DNA from: an uncultured bacterium
GTDB taxonomy: Bacteria; Planctomycetota; UBA1135; GCA-002686595
Reading direction: 5' to 3'
Length of the DNA stretch: 64,000 nt
Assembly (NCBI GenBank): GCA_938083085.1
Contig: CALLKX010000048.1
Span: 94,163 to 158,162 of the forward strand
Below are positions 17,572 to 26,150 of the stretch, piece after piece; positions within the stretch are counted from its first letter, which is position 1; each line of letters opens with the position of its first letter. Under the pieces are notes generated by a model. It was not told where the DNA came from and ran no database searches. It saw only the letters and a list, made by a program, of their open reading frames with translations. Made by a program: the position numbers and the translations under genes.

Positions 17572-18932
17572 TCGTCCTCTCCGCCGTAGCCGAGTCCGCT
17601 GAGCACCTCGCGGGTGCGGGGGTCCAGCGCCGCGGCTTCACCGCGCCGCAGCGCCGTCATGCCGAGCTCCACGGCCTCCAGCTCGGCCTGCAGGCGGGCG
17701 AGCTCCTCAGGCCGTGACGCCGCGAGGTCTCGCAGCTCACCGGGGTCACTAGCGACCTCGTAGAGCTGGGCGGGCGCGCCCTCCCGCACGATCAGCTTCC
17801 ACCCCGCGGAGGTCCAGCTGGTCTGGGGTCGCGCCCACATGTTCCCGTGGGCAAGTGTCGGTCGCTGCTCGACCTCGGGAGCGCCCGTCGCCAGCGACAC
17901 GAGGCTGCGCCCGACGAATTGCCCCGGAACGGGCAGGTCGCAGAGCTCGCAGAGGGTCGGCGCGAGGTCGATGTGGCGAACGGGGCCATCCACCACCGCC
18001 GGCCGCAGCGCGGCGGGCGCGCGGATCAGCAGCGGCACCCGGACGAGCTCGTCGTACAGGGTGTGGCCATGCTCGAAGCCGCCGTGGTCCAGGAACTCCT
18101 CCCCGTGATCCGCGGTCACCACGAGGACCAGCTCATCCCGCTGCCCCATGGACGCCAGGCCGTCGTCCAGGCGTCCGATCTGGGCGTCGAGGTAGCTGAC
18201 CTCGCCGTTGTACAGGGCCTCGGCGCGCTCGATGGTCGCCGCCGCTGGGGAGAGCTCGCCTTCGCGGATCGCCACCATCTGCGGCCGGGTCCCGAAGGTC
18301 CAGTCCCCCTCTTGATCTGCGGGGGCCGCCCACCGCTCGCGGAACGCGGGCGGCGGCGCGTAGACGCAGTGCGGGTCGAAGTAATGGACGAGCAGAAAGA
18401 ACGGCCCGTCGTCGCGGTTGGCCTCGATCCACTCCAGCGCTGCCCGCGTCGTCGCGTCGGCCGCGCGTACGTCCACGTTGGTCTCGAAGACCTGCTGGTC
18501 CACGGTCTCGAAGTCACGGGTGACCCCGAAGAGCCCCGGGTCGAGGAAGAGCACGTTGACGATGGCGTGGGTCCGGTAGCCCTGGTCGCGGAAGCTCTTC
18601 ACCACCGTCTCCACCTCGGCGTCCAGCGTCGTGAAGCGGCCGAGGCGGCCGCCTGCCCCGTGCTCCTCGGGGTGGAGCGAGGTCAGCATGGAGGCGGTGG
18701 AGGGCAGGGTCCACGGGGCGTGAGAGCGCGCCTGATCGAAGCGCACGCCCTCCGCTGCGATCCGGTCCAGGTACGGCGTCAGCCCCTCTGGCCCCCCCAT
18801 GCAGCTGAGCTTGTCCGCCCGCAGGGTATCGCCGACCACCATGACCACGTTGGGCCGCGGACTCTCGCCCCCGCAGGCCGCCGCCAACGCGGCCCCCGAG
18901 AGGATCACCCATCGCTGCAGCCGCCGAATCAC
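17568..18932 (-). CDS. Sulfatase-family lipoprotein with Thr at the nucleophile position
   Basis: A 454-residue exported protein with signal peptide and lipobox (LAAACGG, Cys20). It has the sulfatase/alkaline phosphatase fold: VVGDTLRADKLSC (Asp35), then SHAPWTLPSTASMLTSL, and VTADHGEEFLDHG with HGHTLYDE near the C-terminal metal site. At the position of the formylglycine Cys/Ser it has Thr75 (W-T-L-P-S). It therefore cannot be a classic formylglycine sulfatase and may be a phosphatase- or phosphotransferase-like member with a Thr nucleophile. It overlaps both neighbours by ATGA junctions, so it is co-translated with the M28 peptidase upstream and the Cys-type sulfatase downstream. Confidence 0.85.
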   Translation of the reverse strand: MIRRLQRWVILSGAALAAACGGESPRPNVVMVVGDTLRADKLSCMGGPEGLTPYLDRIAAEGVRFDQARSHAPWTLPSTASMLTSLHPEEHGAGGRLGRFTTLDAEVETVVKSFRDQGYRTHAIVNVLFLDPGLFGVTRDFETVDQQVFETNVDVRAADATTRAALEWIEANRDDGPFFLLVHYFDPHCVYAPPPAFRERWAAPADQEGDWTFGTRPQMVAIREGELSPAAATIERAEALYNGEVSYLDAQIGRLDDGLASMGQRDELVLVVTADHGEEFLDHGGFEHGHTLYDELVRVPLLIRAPAALRPAVVDGPVRHIDLAPTLCELCDLPVPGQFVGRSLVSLATGAPEVEQRPTLAHGNMWARPQTSWTSAGWKLIVREGAPAQLYEVASDPGELRDLAASRPEELARLQAELEAVELGMTALRRGEAAALDPRTREVLSGLGYGGEDE

Positions 18933-21388
18933 CTGCCTCCTCCGCCCGCGGTCCTCGCGGTGTCCTCGCCCTTCAACTGCAGGACGACCTCGGACGTCTC
19001 GGCGTCGACCTTCAGCTCGTACTCGGCCTTGAGGACGGAGCCGTCGCCGTCATCGGACGGGACCAGCAGCGGTTCGCGCTCCGTGAGGAACATCTCGGCG
19101 CGCTGCGTCAGGGCACGGCCGAGCCCGAAGCGCTTGTCGTAGACCGTGATCGAGGCCGCGAGATCGCCCGCGAGGTCGACCTCGAACTCGACCCATCCGT
19201 CGCCCGGGGCGAGCCACGAGAGTCCCCGCGGCGACACGGTGACGCCCCCCGCACGCATGGCGCTGAGCCCCTCCGCGTTGAGGAGGAGCTCATCACCGCC
19301 GCGGCTCGTGCGCATCCGGAGCCGCAACGTGCACCCCTCCTCCGACGGCCGATGGTCCACCACCTGAAGCTCGGGAAAGGCGACCTTGATTGGACTGGTG
19401 CTCAGGCTGAAGGTCGTCCAGCCGGCCCAGGGGATCGGCACGAAGGGAGGCTTCAAGATCGCGCCCCCGAGGGAGCTCATGAGTTCCGTTCGGACCTCAG
19501 CGTCCATGGTGCCTGCGCCGAAGCCGCGGGCCAACCAGCACGCCTCGCCGCCCGCGGTCTGGACGTAGACCAGGTTGAGTCGCCCCGGTTGGTCGGGAGT
19601 GAACGCAGGAGCCCGGGTCGCCAGGGCTCCAGACCCCAGCCCTGTGGCAAGCAGCACCGCGATCACCCAGGGGGAGGCCCCCGATGCAGCGCGGCAGACC
19701 GGCGCGAGGAGCAGCAATGCGCAGACCAAGAGCGGGCCGAGGAGCACCGTCCCGGAGCCCGCGCCGAAGGCGTCGACGAGCCCGAGGTAGAGAGGCATCC
19801 AGAGGAACGCGGCGATGCCCACAGCGAAGAGCGCGGCGTTGCTGACCCGCGCGCCGAGGTCACCCTTCCTCGGGAAGATGAACCAGGTCACCGCGAGGAC
19901 CGCCGAGGGGAAGACCACCAGGTAGGCTGCCCCCGGTGCGGTCCAGGTCAACAGCATCCCCACGAGGGTGACCAGGAGCGCGACGGCGGCGCCGCATTCC
20001 GCCGAGGTCATGACCCGCGTGAGGCCCAGAGCCAGGGCGAAGAGGACCCCCAGACCGATCGCGCCGACGCTCACCGCGGTGAGGTCCGTCGCCGCGGAAA
20101 AGGTCGCCGCCGACGCGCCGAGGGCCCGCAGCAGGTCGAGGTGCAGGTCGGCGACGAAGAGCGCCACGCCGATCGCCACAGGGACGCCCAGGAGCGCCAG
20201 CGTTGTCCCCTTCAATCCGAGCGCGCCGCGGCTCAAGGCCCGCGCGATCCCCACCAGCGCGAGGAGGAAGAAGAGGCCGGCGAGGGAGCGAATCGTGGGG
20301 ATCGCCATGGTCACGAGCGACCGACCGCCGAGGTCGAGGAACACAGCGTCTGCGGGCGCCGGGACGCCCGCCTCCCCCTCAGCCAGCGAGGCCCCCTGAG
20401 CCTTGGGCTCCGAGGGCGTCGCCAAGAGTGGCGCCTGATCGAGGGCGAGCACGGCCTCCACGGCGTTGGTCACGTGGTGCTGCAGGCTCCGCGGGTCCAA
20501 GTGCTCGAGGTCGTCGATGGGCGTGTGGTAGCGGGAGACGTCACCGATGAAGGCGAAGTTCAGGCCCGAGACCCCCCGCCGCCGCCAGATGGAGAAGTCC
20601 GTGTCGTTCGGCATCCTGCGGTACACCTCGACGGAGACCGAGCTGGCGCTCGGGCGCGTTGCGATTCCCGCCAGGGCCCCCACGATGTCCGCGTTCCCCG
20701 GGCCGGTCTCGAACATGCGGCTCTGGCCGCTCGTCCCCCGGGCCTCGAGGTTGATCACCGCGCCGACCTCCGCAGCCCATGGATGGTGCTGCTCGAACGC
20801 CTTGGCCCCGAGCAGCCCGGATTCCTCCGCGTCGTCGATGAGGAAGATCACATCGCGCGCCGTTCCGCCCTGCGCCTTGAGGGCACGGGCGACCTCGAGG
20901 AGCGCCGCCACCCCGGAGAGGTCATCACCGATACCGGGGCCGGCTCCAACCGAGTCGTAGTGCGCCATGCACAGGATGGCCGTGCCTGGGCCTTCACGGC
21001 GCCCGGTCCCCTGGAGGCGGACAAGGATGTTCTTCGTGGACCCAGCCAGGCTCCAGTTCCCGACGACGGTCACCCGCTCGGAGACCTCGGGGGTGAAGCC
21101 CATGCGCCGCCACTCTTCGAGGATGCGCTCCCGGCAGCGCGCGTTCGCAGGGGTCCCCACCGGTCGCGGCTGCGGCGCTCCTCCGCCCTCCTCCTTGGCG
21201 ATGCGTTCGAGGAGGGCGCGGGCCCGCCCGCCGGACGCGACCTCCGCTGGCGCACTCTCGGGGAGAGCCGGCGGCGGCGCCCCGAGCCATACGGCCGTCG
21301 CCCCAGCGGTCAGCCAGATCAGGAGCGCGCCCCAAGCTCGCAAGCCGTCGGTGCGAAGTCGGCCCGGGGCCTCTGCCATTTCATCCAT
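18929..21388 (-). CDS. Membrane-bound M28-family metallopeptidase (ERMP1-like architecture)
   Basis: An 819-residue protein. One N-terminal membrane segment (about residues 18-37) precedes an extracytoplasmic M28 peptidase domain. Zinc ligands are seen in MAHYDSVGAGPGIGDDLSG, in DDAEESGLLGAKAF with the catalytic Glu pair, and in SRYHTPIDDLEHLD. About eight hydrophobic segments follow between residues 370 and 610, then a beta-rich C-terminal domain of about 200 residues. This peptidase-membrane-beta layout is that of ERMP1/Vps70-like aminopeptidases. It is the first gene of the three-gene operon with the two sulfatase-family enzymes. M28 enzymes are usually aminopeptidases; the substrate here is unknown. 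Confidence 0.87.
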   Translation of the reverse strand: MDEMAEAPGRLRTDGLRAWGALLIWLTAGATAVWLGAPPPALPESAPAEVASGGRARALLERIAKEEGGGAPQPRPVGTPANARCRERILEEWRRMGFTPEVSERVTVVGNWSLAGSTKNILVRLQGTGRREGPGTAILCMAHYDSVGAGPGIGDDLSGVAALLEVARALKAQGGTARDVIFLIDDAEESGLLGAKAFEQHHPWAAEVGAVINLEARGTSGQSRMFETGPGNADIVGALAGIATRPSASSVSVEVYRRMPNDTDFSIWRRRGVSGLNFAFIGDVSRYHTPIDDLEHLDPRSLQHHVTNAVEAVLALDQAPLLATPSEPKAQGASLAEGEAGVPAPADAVFLDLGGRSLVTMAIPTIRSLAGLFFLLALVGIARALSRGALGLKGTTLALLGVPVAIGVALFVADLHLDLLRALGASAATFSAATDLTAVSVGAIGLGVLFALALGLTRVMTSAECGAAVALLVTLVGMLLTWTAPGAAYLVVFPSAVLAVTWFIFPRKGDLGARVSNAALFAVGIAAFLWMPLYLGLVDAFGAGSGTVLLGPLLVCALLLLAPVCRAASGASPWVIAVLLATGLGSGALATRAPAFTPDQPGRLNLVYVQTAGGEACWLARGFGAGTMDAEVRTELMSSLGGAILKPPFVPIPWAGWTTFSLSTSPIKVAFPELQVVDHRPSEEGCTLRLRMRTSRGGDELLLNAEGLSAMRAGGVTVSPRGLSWLAPGDGWVEFEVDLAGDLAASITVYDKRFGLGRALTQRAEMFLTEREPLLVPSDDGDGSVLKAEYELKVDAETSEVVLQLKGEDTARTAGGGGR

Positions 21389-21602
21389 GCAGGGCAGTCT
21401 GCCACACGGGGGTCAGCGCCACACCCCGGGCCCTGTTTGGATCCACCCGTTGGCCGGTTCGAATCCACCCAATGAATGGTTGGACATTGGATGGCCCTCC
21501 GTCCCGCCGTAGCCTGTCCACGGATACGCACGACCAGCCGCGGACCGCGCCAACACCTCCCGCGGGGTCGCGTAGCCCAGGCTCCACCAGCTCCCGCGCC
21601 CC
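21389..21602. promoter_or_regulatory. Divergent intergenic region with a direct repeat
   Basis: The region separates the minus-strand peptidase operon from the plus-strand lipoprotein gene and must hold both promoters. A direct repeat ATCCACCC occurs at 21441-21448 and 21463-21470, 22 bases apart (two helical turns), which is operator-like spacing. No clear -10/-35 pair could be assigned. Confidence 0.3.
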
Positions 21603-24600
21603 ATGACCATCACTCCGGCCCTGGCTCCGCTCTCGAGAGCGGCAGCCCTCGCTGCCCTCGTCCTCGCGCCCCTCCTTGGTGGCTGCGGCGACCCGGGCTC
21701 CTCAACCAGTCAAGCCCGCCCCTCCGTCAAGGCCACGCTGATCCGGGAGCGGGTCGCCGTGCTTTTCTCGAAGGAGGAGTACAGCACCGCGCTTGAGGAG
21801 ATCTCGCCCCTCATCAGTGAAGAGAGCCCCGCGGTAGGCGACCTGATCACAGCCGCCCAGGTCACCCTCAAGACCGGAGACCTGGACGGTTCCATCGCCC
21901 TGGTCACTCGCGCCCTCGAGGCGGCGCCCGACGACCCCGGCGCCAACTACCTGCGAGCCCGGCTCGCCTCCTATGACCCCGACCGCATGGAAGAGGTGCC
22001 CGCTCTCTACGAGCGGGTGCTCGAGCTTGCCCCCGGGGACCCGCCGTCCAAACTGGGCCTGGCGCGGTCGCTGCTCAGCCTGGAGGAAGACCTGGACCGC
22101 GCGGTTGGGGCCCTTGATGAGGTCGTGGCCCTCGGCATCGAACTCGGCCTTCAGTGGTACGTGACCGCCGTCTACCAGCGCTACCGCTTCACGGCGGCCT
22201 ACGAGGACGACGAGCAGGAACTACGCGCATGGGACAGCCTCTGGACCTCCCTGCGAGAGAAGGGGTTCAAGCCCACCAATGACGTCGAGTTGGACCAGGG
22301 GCTCCTGGCGCGCGTCACCCCCCCCGCGCCCTTCGGGTCGTTCCCTGCGGGCTCCGCCGAGGCGCCGCAGTTTGGCGACGCGCGCACCATCGCTCCATTC
22401 GGCGATGACGTCAGCGTGCTCGAGGTCCGGGACATCGATGGAGATCGCACCCTCGACCTCATCACCGTGCAGGCCGGCGCACTCACGGTCCACCTCCGCG
22501 ATGGCGGCGATGACTCCAAGCTGGAAACGGCTGAGCTGGCCGCATCAGGGATCACCGGCCCGGTCCGTGCGATCGACCTGAACCAGCGCCTGAGCGGCGA
22601 CACCCTCGACGTGGTGGCGGCCGCGGGTGACCGCCTCTTGCTCTTCGAGCAATCAGACGATGCCGAGGGTCCACGCTGGCGCCCGTCGCCCGTCTCTCTC
22701 CCATCGTTCGACGGCGAGATTCGAGACGTTGAGACCGTGGACTTTGACCACGATGGCGACCTCGACCTCCTCGTGGTCGGCGCCTTCGGGGCGCGGCTCC
22801 TCAGCAACGACGGCGCCGGCGCCCTGGTCGACAAGGACGGCAATCTCCAGCCACGCGGCTCCTGGAGGGACGCCAGCGAGGCCGCGTCGCTCCCCGCCGG
22901 TGACTTCAACTGGTGCACCGCCGAGGACCTCGACGGCGACAACGACGTGGACCTGCTCTTCGGCGGAGCCGAGGCCACCCACCTCATGGACTCCCTGAGG
23001 CGCGGGCTCTTCGAGGACCTGCGAGCGACCGCCCTCGCCGGCGCGACGCTCGACCGGGAGCCCGAGGTGGCGGACCTCGACGCCGATGGACGCCCGGACC
23101 TGCTCGTCCCCGGGGCGGACGGGTCGCGCTGGCTCCGCCGCACGGCCGAGGGGACGTACGAGCCCGCGGAACTGGACGTGGCCGTCGCCGAAGGGAGCCG
23201 CCTGGAGGTCACCGACCTCGATATGAACGGGGCCGTCGACCTGATTTGGATCGACCCGGCAGGCGTCTGCCGCGGCCTGCTTAACCTGACGCAGCCGGCA
23301 CCGCTGGCGTTCCAGGTCCCCCTCGGAGGTGGCCGCGATCTGCTGGTGAGGGACATCGACCGCCCCGACCCCTACGCACCGCTCACCCTGGAGGTCATGC
23401 AGCTGACCGGCGACGGGCTGGTGGCTCTCTCCCCCACGAACGCGGCGAAGAACGCGCTGCTGCTGAAGTTCGTCGGGCAGAAGGACAACCGGCAGGCGGT
23501 GGGCGCGGTCCTCGAGGTGCGCGCCCAGGACCTGTACCGCCGGGTCTACCTGCGCGGTGAGGCGGCGATCATTGGGATCGGGGACCGCCCCTACGCCGAT
23601 GTGGTCCGGGTCTCGTGGCCCAACGGCGTGGTCCAGCAGGAGCTGGACGTGGAGGCCGGCGTGCAGTTCTTCCTCGACAACTCGGACTTCGGCGTCCAGC
23701 CCGAGGGCCTGATCGGCTCCTGCCCGTTCCTCTACACCTGGAACGGGGAGACCTTCGAGTTCATCAGCGACGTGATCGGCATCACGCCGCTGGGCCTCCC
23801 CATGGCCCCGGGGATGCTGGTGCCGCCGGACCACGACGAATACGTGCTCGTGCGCGGGGATCAGCTGGTCCCCGACGAGAACGATGAGCTGGTGCTCCAG
23901 TTCACCGAGGAGCTGCGCGAGGTCACCTACCTCGACCGCGTGCGCCTCGACGTGGTGGACCACCCCGCCGGGACAGCCATCTATCCCAACGAGCGCTTCA
24001 AGTTCCCGCCCTTCCCTGAGCCCCACACCCACGTGGTGGAGCGAGTCGCCAAGGTGCGTAAGGCCACAGGCTCCGACGGCGCCGACTGGACCGCCGAGAT
24101 CCGCGACCGGGACGCTGTTCACCCGGTGCCCTTTGAGCGCCTCGCGGGCCAGTACCTCGGGCTCGCCGAGCCCCACTGGCTCGAGCTTGAGTTCGACCCG
24201 GCGGACGTGAAGGGCGCCGAGCTCCTGCGCATGGTGGCCACCGGCTGGTTCTTCTGGAGCGACGCCAGCGCGAACGTAGCCTCGGCCGCGACCCCGGGCG
24301 TCGAGTTCATCCCGCCGGTGATCGAGGTCCCCGGCCCGAATGGGACCTGGGTCCCCGCCGGCCCGCCCGTGGGCTTCCCCGCGGGCAAGACGAAGACCAT
24401 GGTCATCGACGTCTCGCAGATCCTGAACCGCGAGGACCCCCGCATGCGCCTCGGCTCGACCCTCGAGCTCTACTGGGACTGCATCGAGCTCGCCACCTGC
24501 GACGACGACGCCGGCCTGATCACCTCCTCCCTGGAGCCGATCGGGACGCGCCTGTGGTCCCGCGGGTTCTCCGAGGGCCAGGTCCCTGACCGGCAAGATC

Positions 24601-25061
24601 TCCCGCTCTTCTTCGACTGGGACAAGGTCGCCATGGAGCCACGCTGGGACCAGCACCCCGGGGACTACACCCGCTACGGGACGGTCGGTCCGCTGCTCAC
24701 AGAGGTCGATGATCAGTACGTGATCATGGGCTCGGGCGACGCGCTCACCCTCCGCTTCGACGCCTCGGAGCTGCCGCCCGTCCCCGAGGGGCACGTGCGG
24801 GACTATCTCGTGTTCCTCGACGGCTGGGCCAAGGACCGGGACCACAACACCTACGAGGCCCTCGAGGTCGAGCCGCTCCCGTTCCACGCCATGAGCGGCT
24901 ACCCCTACCCGGACACCGAGTCCTTCCCCGACACCCCCGAGCACCGCGCCTGGCGGGCGGAGTGGAACACTCGCCCCGCCCATCGCTGGGTCGTCCCCAT
25001 GGCGCCGGCTTTGGAGACCGAGTGGGTGCACGCCATGGTCCGGCCCGGGGCCGACCGTTGA
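21603..25061 (+). CDS. Large lipoprotein with TPR, FG-GAP/VCBS and ASPIC/UnbV modules
   Basis: A 1152-residue exported lipoprotein (lipobox LLGGC near residue 28). Residues 40-200 are TPR-like helices (LITAAQVTLKTGDLDGSIALVTRALEAAPDD and similar). Residues 260-600 hold FG-GAP/VCBS blades (VRDIDGDRTLDLI, VDFDHDGDLDLLVVGAFG, AEDLDGDNDVDLLFGGA, VADLDADGRPDLLVPGA, VTDLDMNGAVDLIW). An ASPIC/UnbV-type segment near residues 610-690 includes KDNRQAVGAVLEVRAQDLYRRVYLRG. A C-terminal region of about 460 residues, beginning SCPFLYTWNGETFEFISDVIG, is beta-rich and not assigned by me. It presumably acts as a cell-surface scaffold. A TTGA overlap couples it to the next gene. Confidence 0.85.
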   Translation: MTITPALAPLSRAAALAALVLAPLLGGCGDPGSSTSQARPSVKATLIRERVAVLFSKEEYSTALEEISPLISEESPAVGDLITAAQVTLKTGDLDGSIALVTRALEAAPDDPGANYLRARLASYDPDRMEEVPALYERVLELAPGDPPSKLGLARSLLSLEEDLDRAVGALDEVVALGIELGLQWYVTAVYQRYRFTAAYEDDEQELRAWDSLWTSLREKGFKPTNDVELDQGLLARVTPPAPFGSFPAGSAEAPQFGDARTIAPFGDDVSVLEVRDIDGDRTLDLITVQAGALTVHLRDGGDDSKLETAELAASGITGPVRAIDLNQRLSGDTLDVVAAAGDRLLLFEQSDDAEGPRWRPSPVSLPSFDGEIRDVETVDFDHDGDLDLLVVGAFGARLLSNDGAGALVDKDGNLQPRGSWRDASEAASLPAGDFNWCTAEDLDGDNDVDLLFGGAEATHLMDSLRRGLFEDLRATALAGATLDREPEVADLDADGRPDLLVPGADGSRWLRRTAEGTYEPAELDVAVAEGSRLEVTDLDMNGAVDLIWIDPAGVCRGLLNLTQPAPLAFQVPLGGGRDLLVRDIDRPDPYAPLTLEVMQLTGDGLVALSPTNAAKNALLLKFVGQKDNRQAVGAVLEVRAQDLYRRVYLRGEAAIIGIGDRPYADVVRVSWPNGVVQQELDVEAGVQFFLDNSDFGVQPEGLIGSCPFLYTWNGETFEFISDVIGITPLGLPMAPGMLVPPDHDEYVLVRGDQLVPDENDELVLQFTEELREVTYLDRVRLDVVDHPAGTAIYPNERFKFPPFPEPHTHVVERVAKVRKATGSDGADWTAEIRDRDAVHPVPFERLAGQYLGLAEPHWLELEFDPADVKGAELLRMVATGWFFWSDASANVASAATPGVEFIPPVIEVPGPNGTWVPAGPPVGFPAGKTKTMVIDVSQILNREDPRMRLGSTLELYWDCIELATCDDDAGLITSSLEPIGTRLWSRGFSEGQVPDRQDLPLFFDWDKVAMEPRWDQHPGDYTRYGTVGPLLTEVDDQYVIMGSGDALTLRFDASELPPVPEGHVRDYLVFLDGWAKDRDHNTYEALEVEPLPFHAMSGYPYPDTESFPDTPEHRAWRAEWNTRPAHRWVVPMAPALETEWVHAMVRPGADR

Positions 25062-25930
25062 GGCCGTCGGCGGCGGTCGCGGGCCTCCGCGCGCTGGTGG
25101 GGCTGTCTGCACTCGCAGCGATGCCCGTGCTCGCGGCCTGTGGCGCGACCTCGCTCCCCCACGATCGGGCGGACCCGAGTTCGCCTGGCGAGGCGGCGAC
25201 GGAGGACACCCGAGCCCGCCCGGCACACCGGTGGGACGTCCCGCCTCCGGCCCGCGTCCTCATGGTGGGCAACAGCTTCACCTTCTGGAACGGTGGCCTC
25301 TGGAAGCCGCTCGCCGCGGCCCTCGACGACGAGGACCGCGGGGTCACGGTGGAGCCCTGCGTCGAGGGTGGCGCGTCCCTGGAGACGCACTGGCATCGCG
25401 TCGAGGTGCTCGACCGAGTCGACGCCGGTGAGGCGGACGTCGTCGTCCTCCAGGCGGACATCCCCGAGTCGACCGTGGCCTCGTTTGAGGAGCACGCGGG
25501 CAAGCTCATCGAGCGGGTCCGGAGGGCGGGCGCCCGTCCGGTCCTCTTCATGACCTGGGACTACGAGCGGCTGGGGTGGCTGTCGTTGGAGGAGATCGTC
25601 GCTGCCCACCGAGGGGTGGCGTTCGGGCAGAACGTCCAGGTCGTGCCGGTCGGAGAGGCCTTCGGGATGGCACGACGCGAGCGGCCCGACCTCGACCTGT
25701 ACGCAGCCGACCGCGAGCACCCGAGCCAGGCGGGGAGCTTCCTCGCGCTCGTCATGCTGGCCCTCAGCCTGGGCGCTGACGACGTGGAGTCCATCGCGCG
25801 ACCTCGACGCTGGAGACGGCTCGCACCAGAGGACGTCGCGTACCTGCGCGACCTTGGTCAGCGGGCCTGTGAAGCGGAGGTCCGGCGCATGCGCGAGTTG
25901 GCTGAGCGCAAGGCCTTCTGCCCGAACTGA
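25058..25930 (+). CDS. SGNH-hydrolase-like lipoprotein
   Basis: A 290-residue exported protein read from a TTG start that overlaps the upstream TGA (TTGA). This start gives a clean signal peptide with lipobox (MPVLAACG). ATG 24962 in the same frame would read through the upstream gene. The mature part has MVGNSFTFWNGG with Ser73, and a C-terminal DREHPSQAG block with Asp218/His221. These are the block I Ser and block V Asp-x-x-His of SGNH/GDSL-type esterases. The oxyanion Gly and Asn blocks are less clear. It probably removes acyl groups from a surface glycan or lipid. Translation is coupled to the TPR/FG-GAP lipoprotein. Confidence 0.72.
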   Translation: MRPSAAVAGLRALVGLSALAAMPVLAACGATSLPHDRADPSSPGEAATEDTRARPAHRWDVPPPARVLMVGNSFTFWNGGLWKPLAAALDDEDRGVTVEPCVEGGASLETHWHRVEVLDRVDAGEADVVVLQADIPESTVASFEEHAGKLIERVRRAGARPVLFMTWDYERLGWLSLEEIVAAHRGVAFGQNVQVVPVGEAFGMARRERPDLDLYAADREHPSQAGSFLALVMLALSLGADDVESIARPRRWRRLAPEDVAYLRDLGQRACEAEVRRMRELAERKAFCPN

Positions 25931-25945
25931 CCGGGCACGGGAAGA

Positions 25946-25968
25946 GGGCGGCCGGGTCGAGGCCGCCC
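25946..25968 (+). terminator. GC-rich hairpin after the SGNH lipoprotein gene
   Basis: A perfect 8-bp stem GGGCGGCC/GGCCGCCC with a 7-base loop lies 16 bases after the stop. It lacks a T tract. A second nested inverted repeat (CCCCGCG/CGCGGGG at 26038-26059, framed by GCCTGG/CCAGGC at 26027-26075) follows before the next gene. Confidence 0.5.
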
Positions 25969-26150
25969 CCCGGCCTCTGCCTGAGTCTCCCCCCGAGTCT
26001 CCCCCCTGAGGTCACCGGTAGGCCCCGCCTGGAGGTTCCCCGCGGGCGCCCTCGCGGGGTCCGTCAGCGCCAGGCGAATGGGCCCGATGGCAGGAATCCC
26101 GGGCCGCTGCTACGGTCGACACAGTCTCCACACTCCCTTCCCCGAAGACC

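Noticed and set aside
21451..21475. GGTTCGAATCC resembling a tRNA T-arm or attachment-site remnant
   Set aside because: The flanking bases do not pair as a T stem and no other tRNA arm or integrase is near.
19352..21475. Plus-strand frame of about 700 codons opposite the M28 peptidase
   Set aside because: Charged low-complexity translation and opposite an enzyme with complete metal motifs; a shadow frame.
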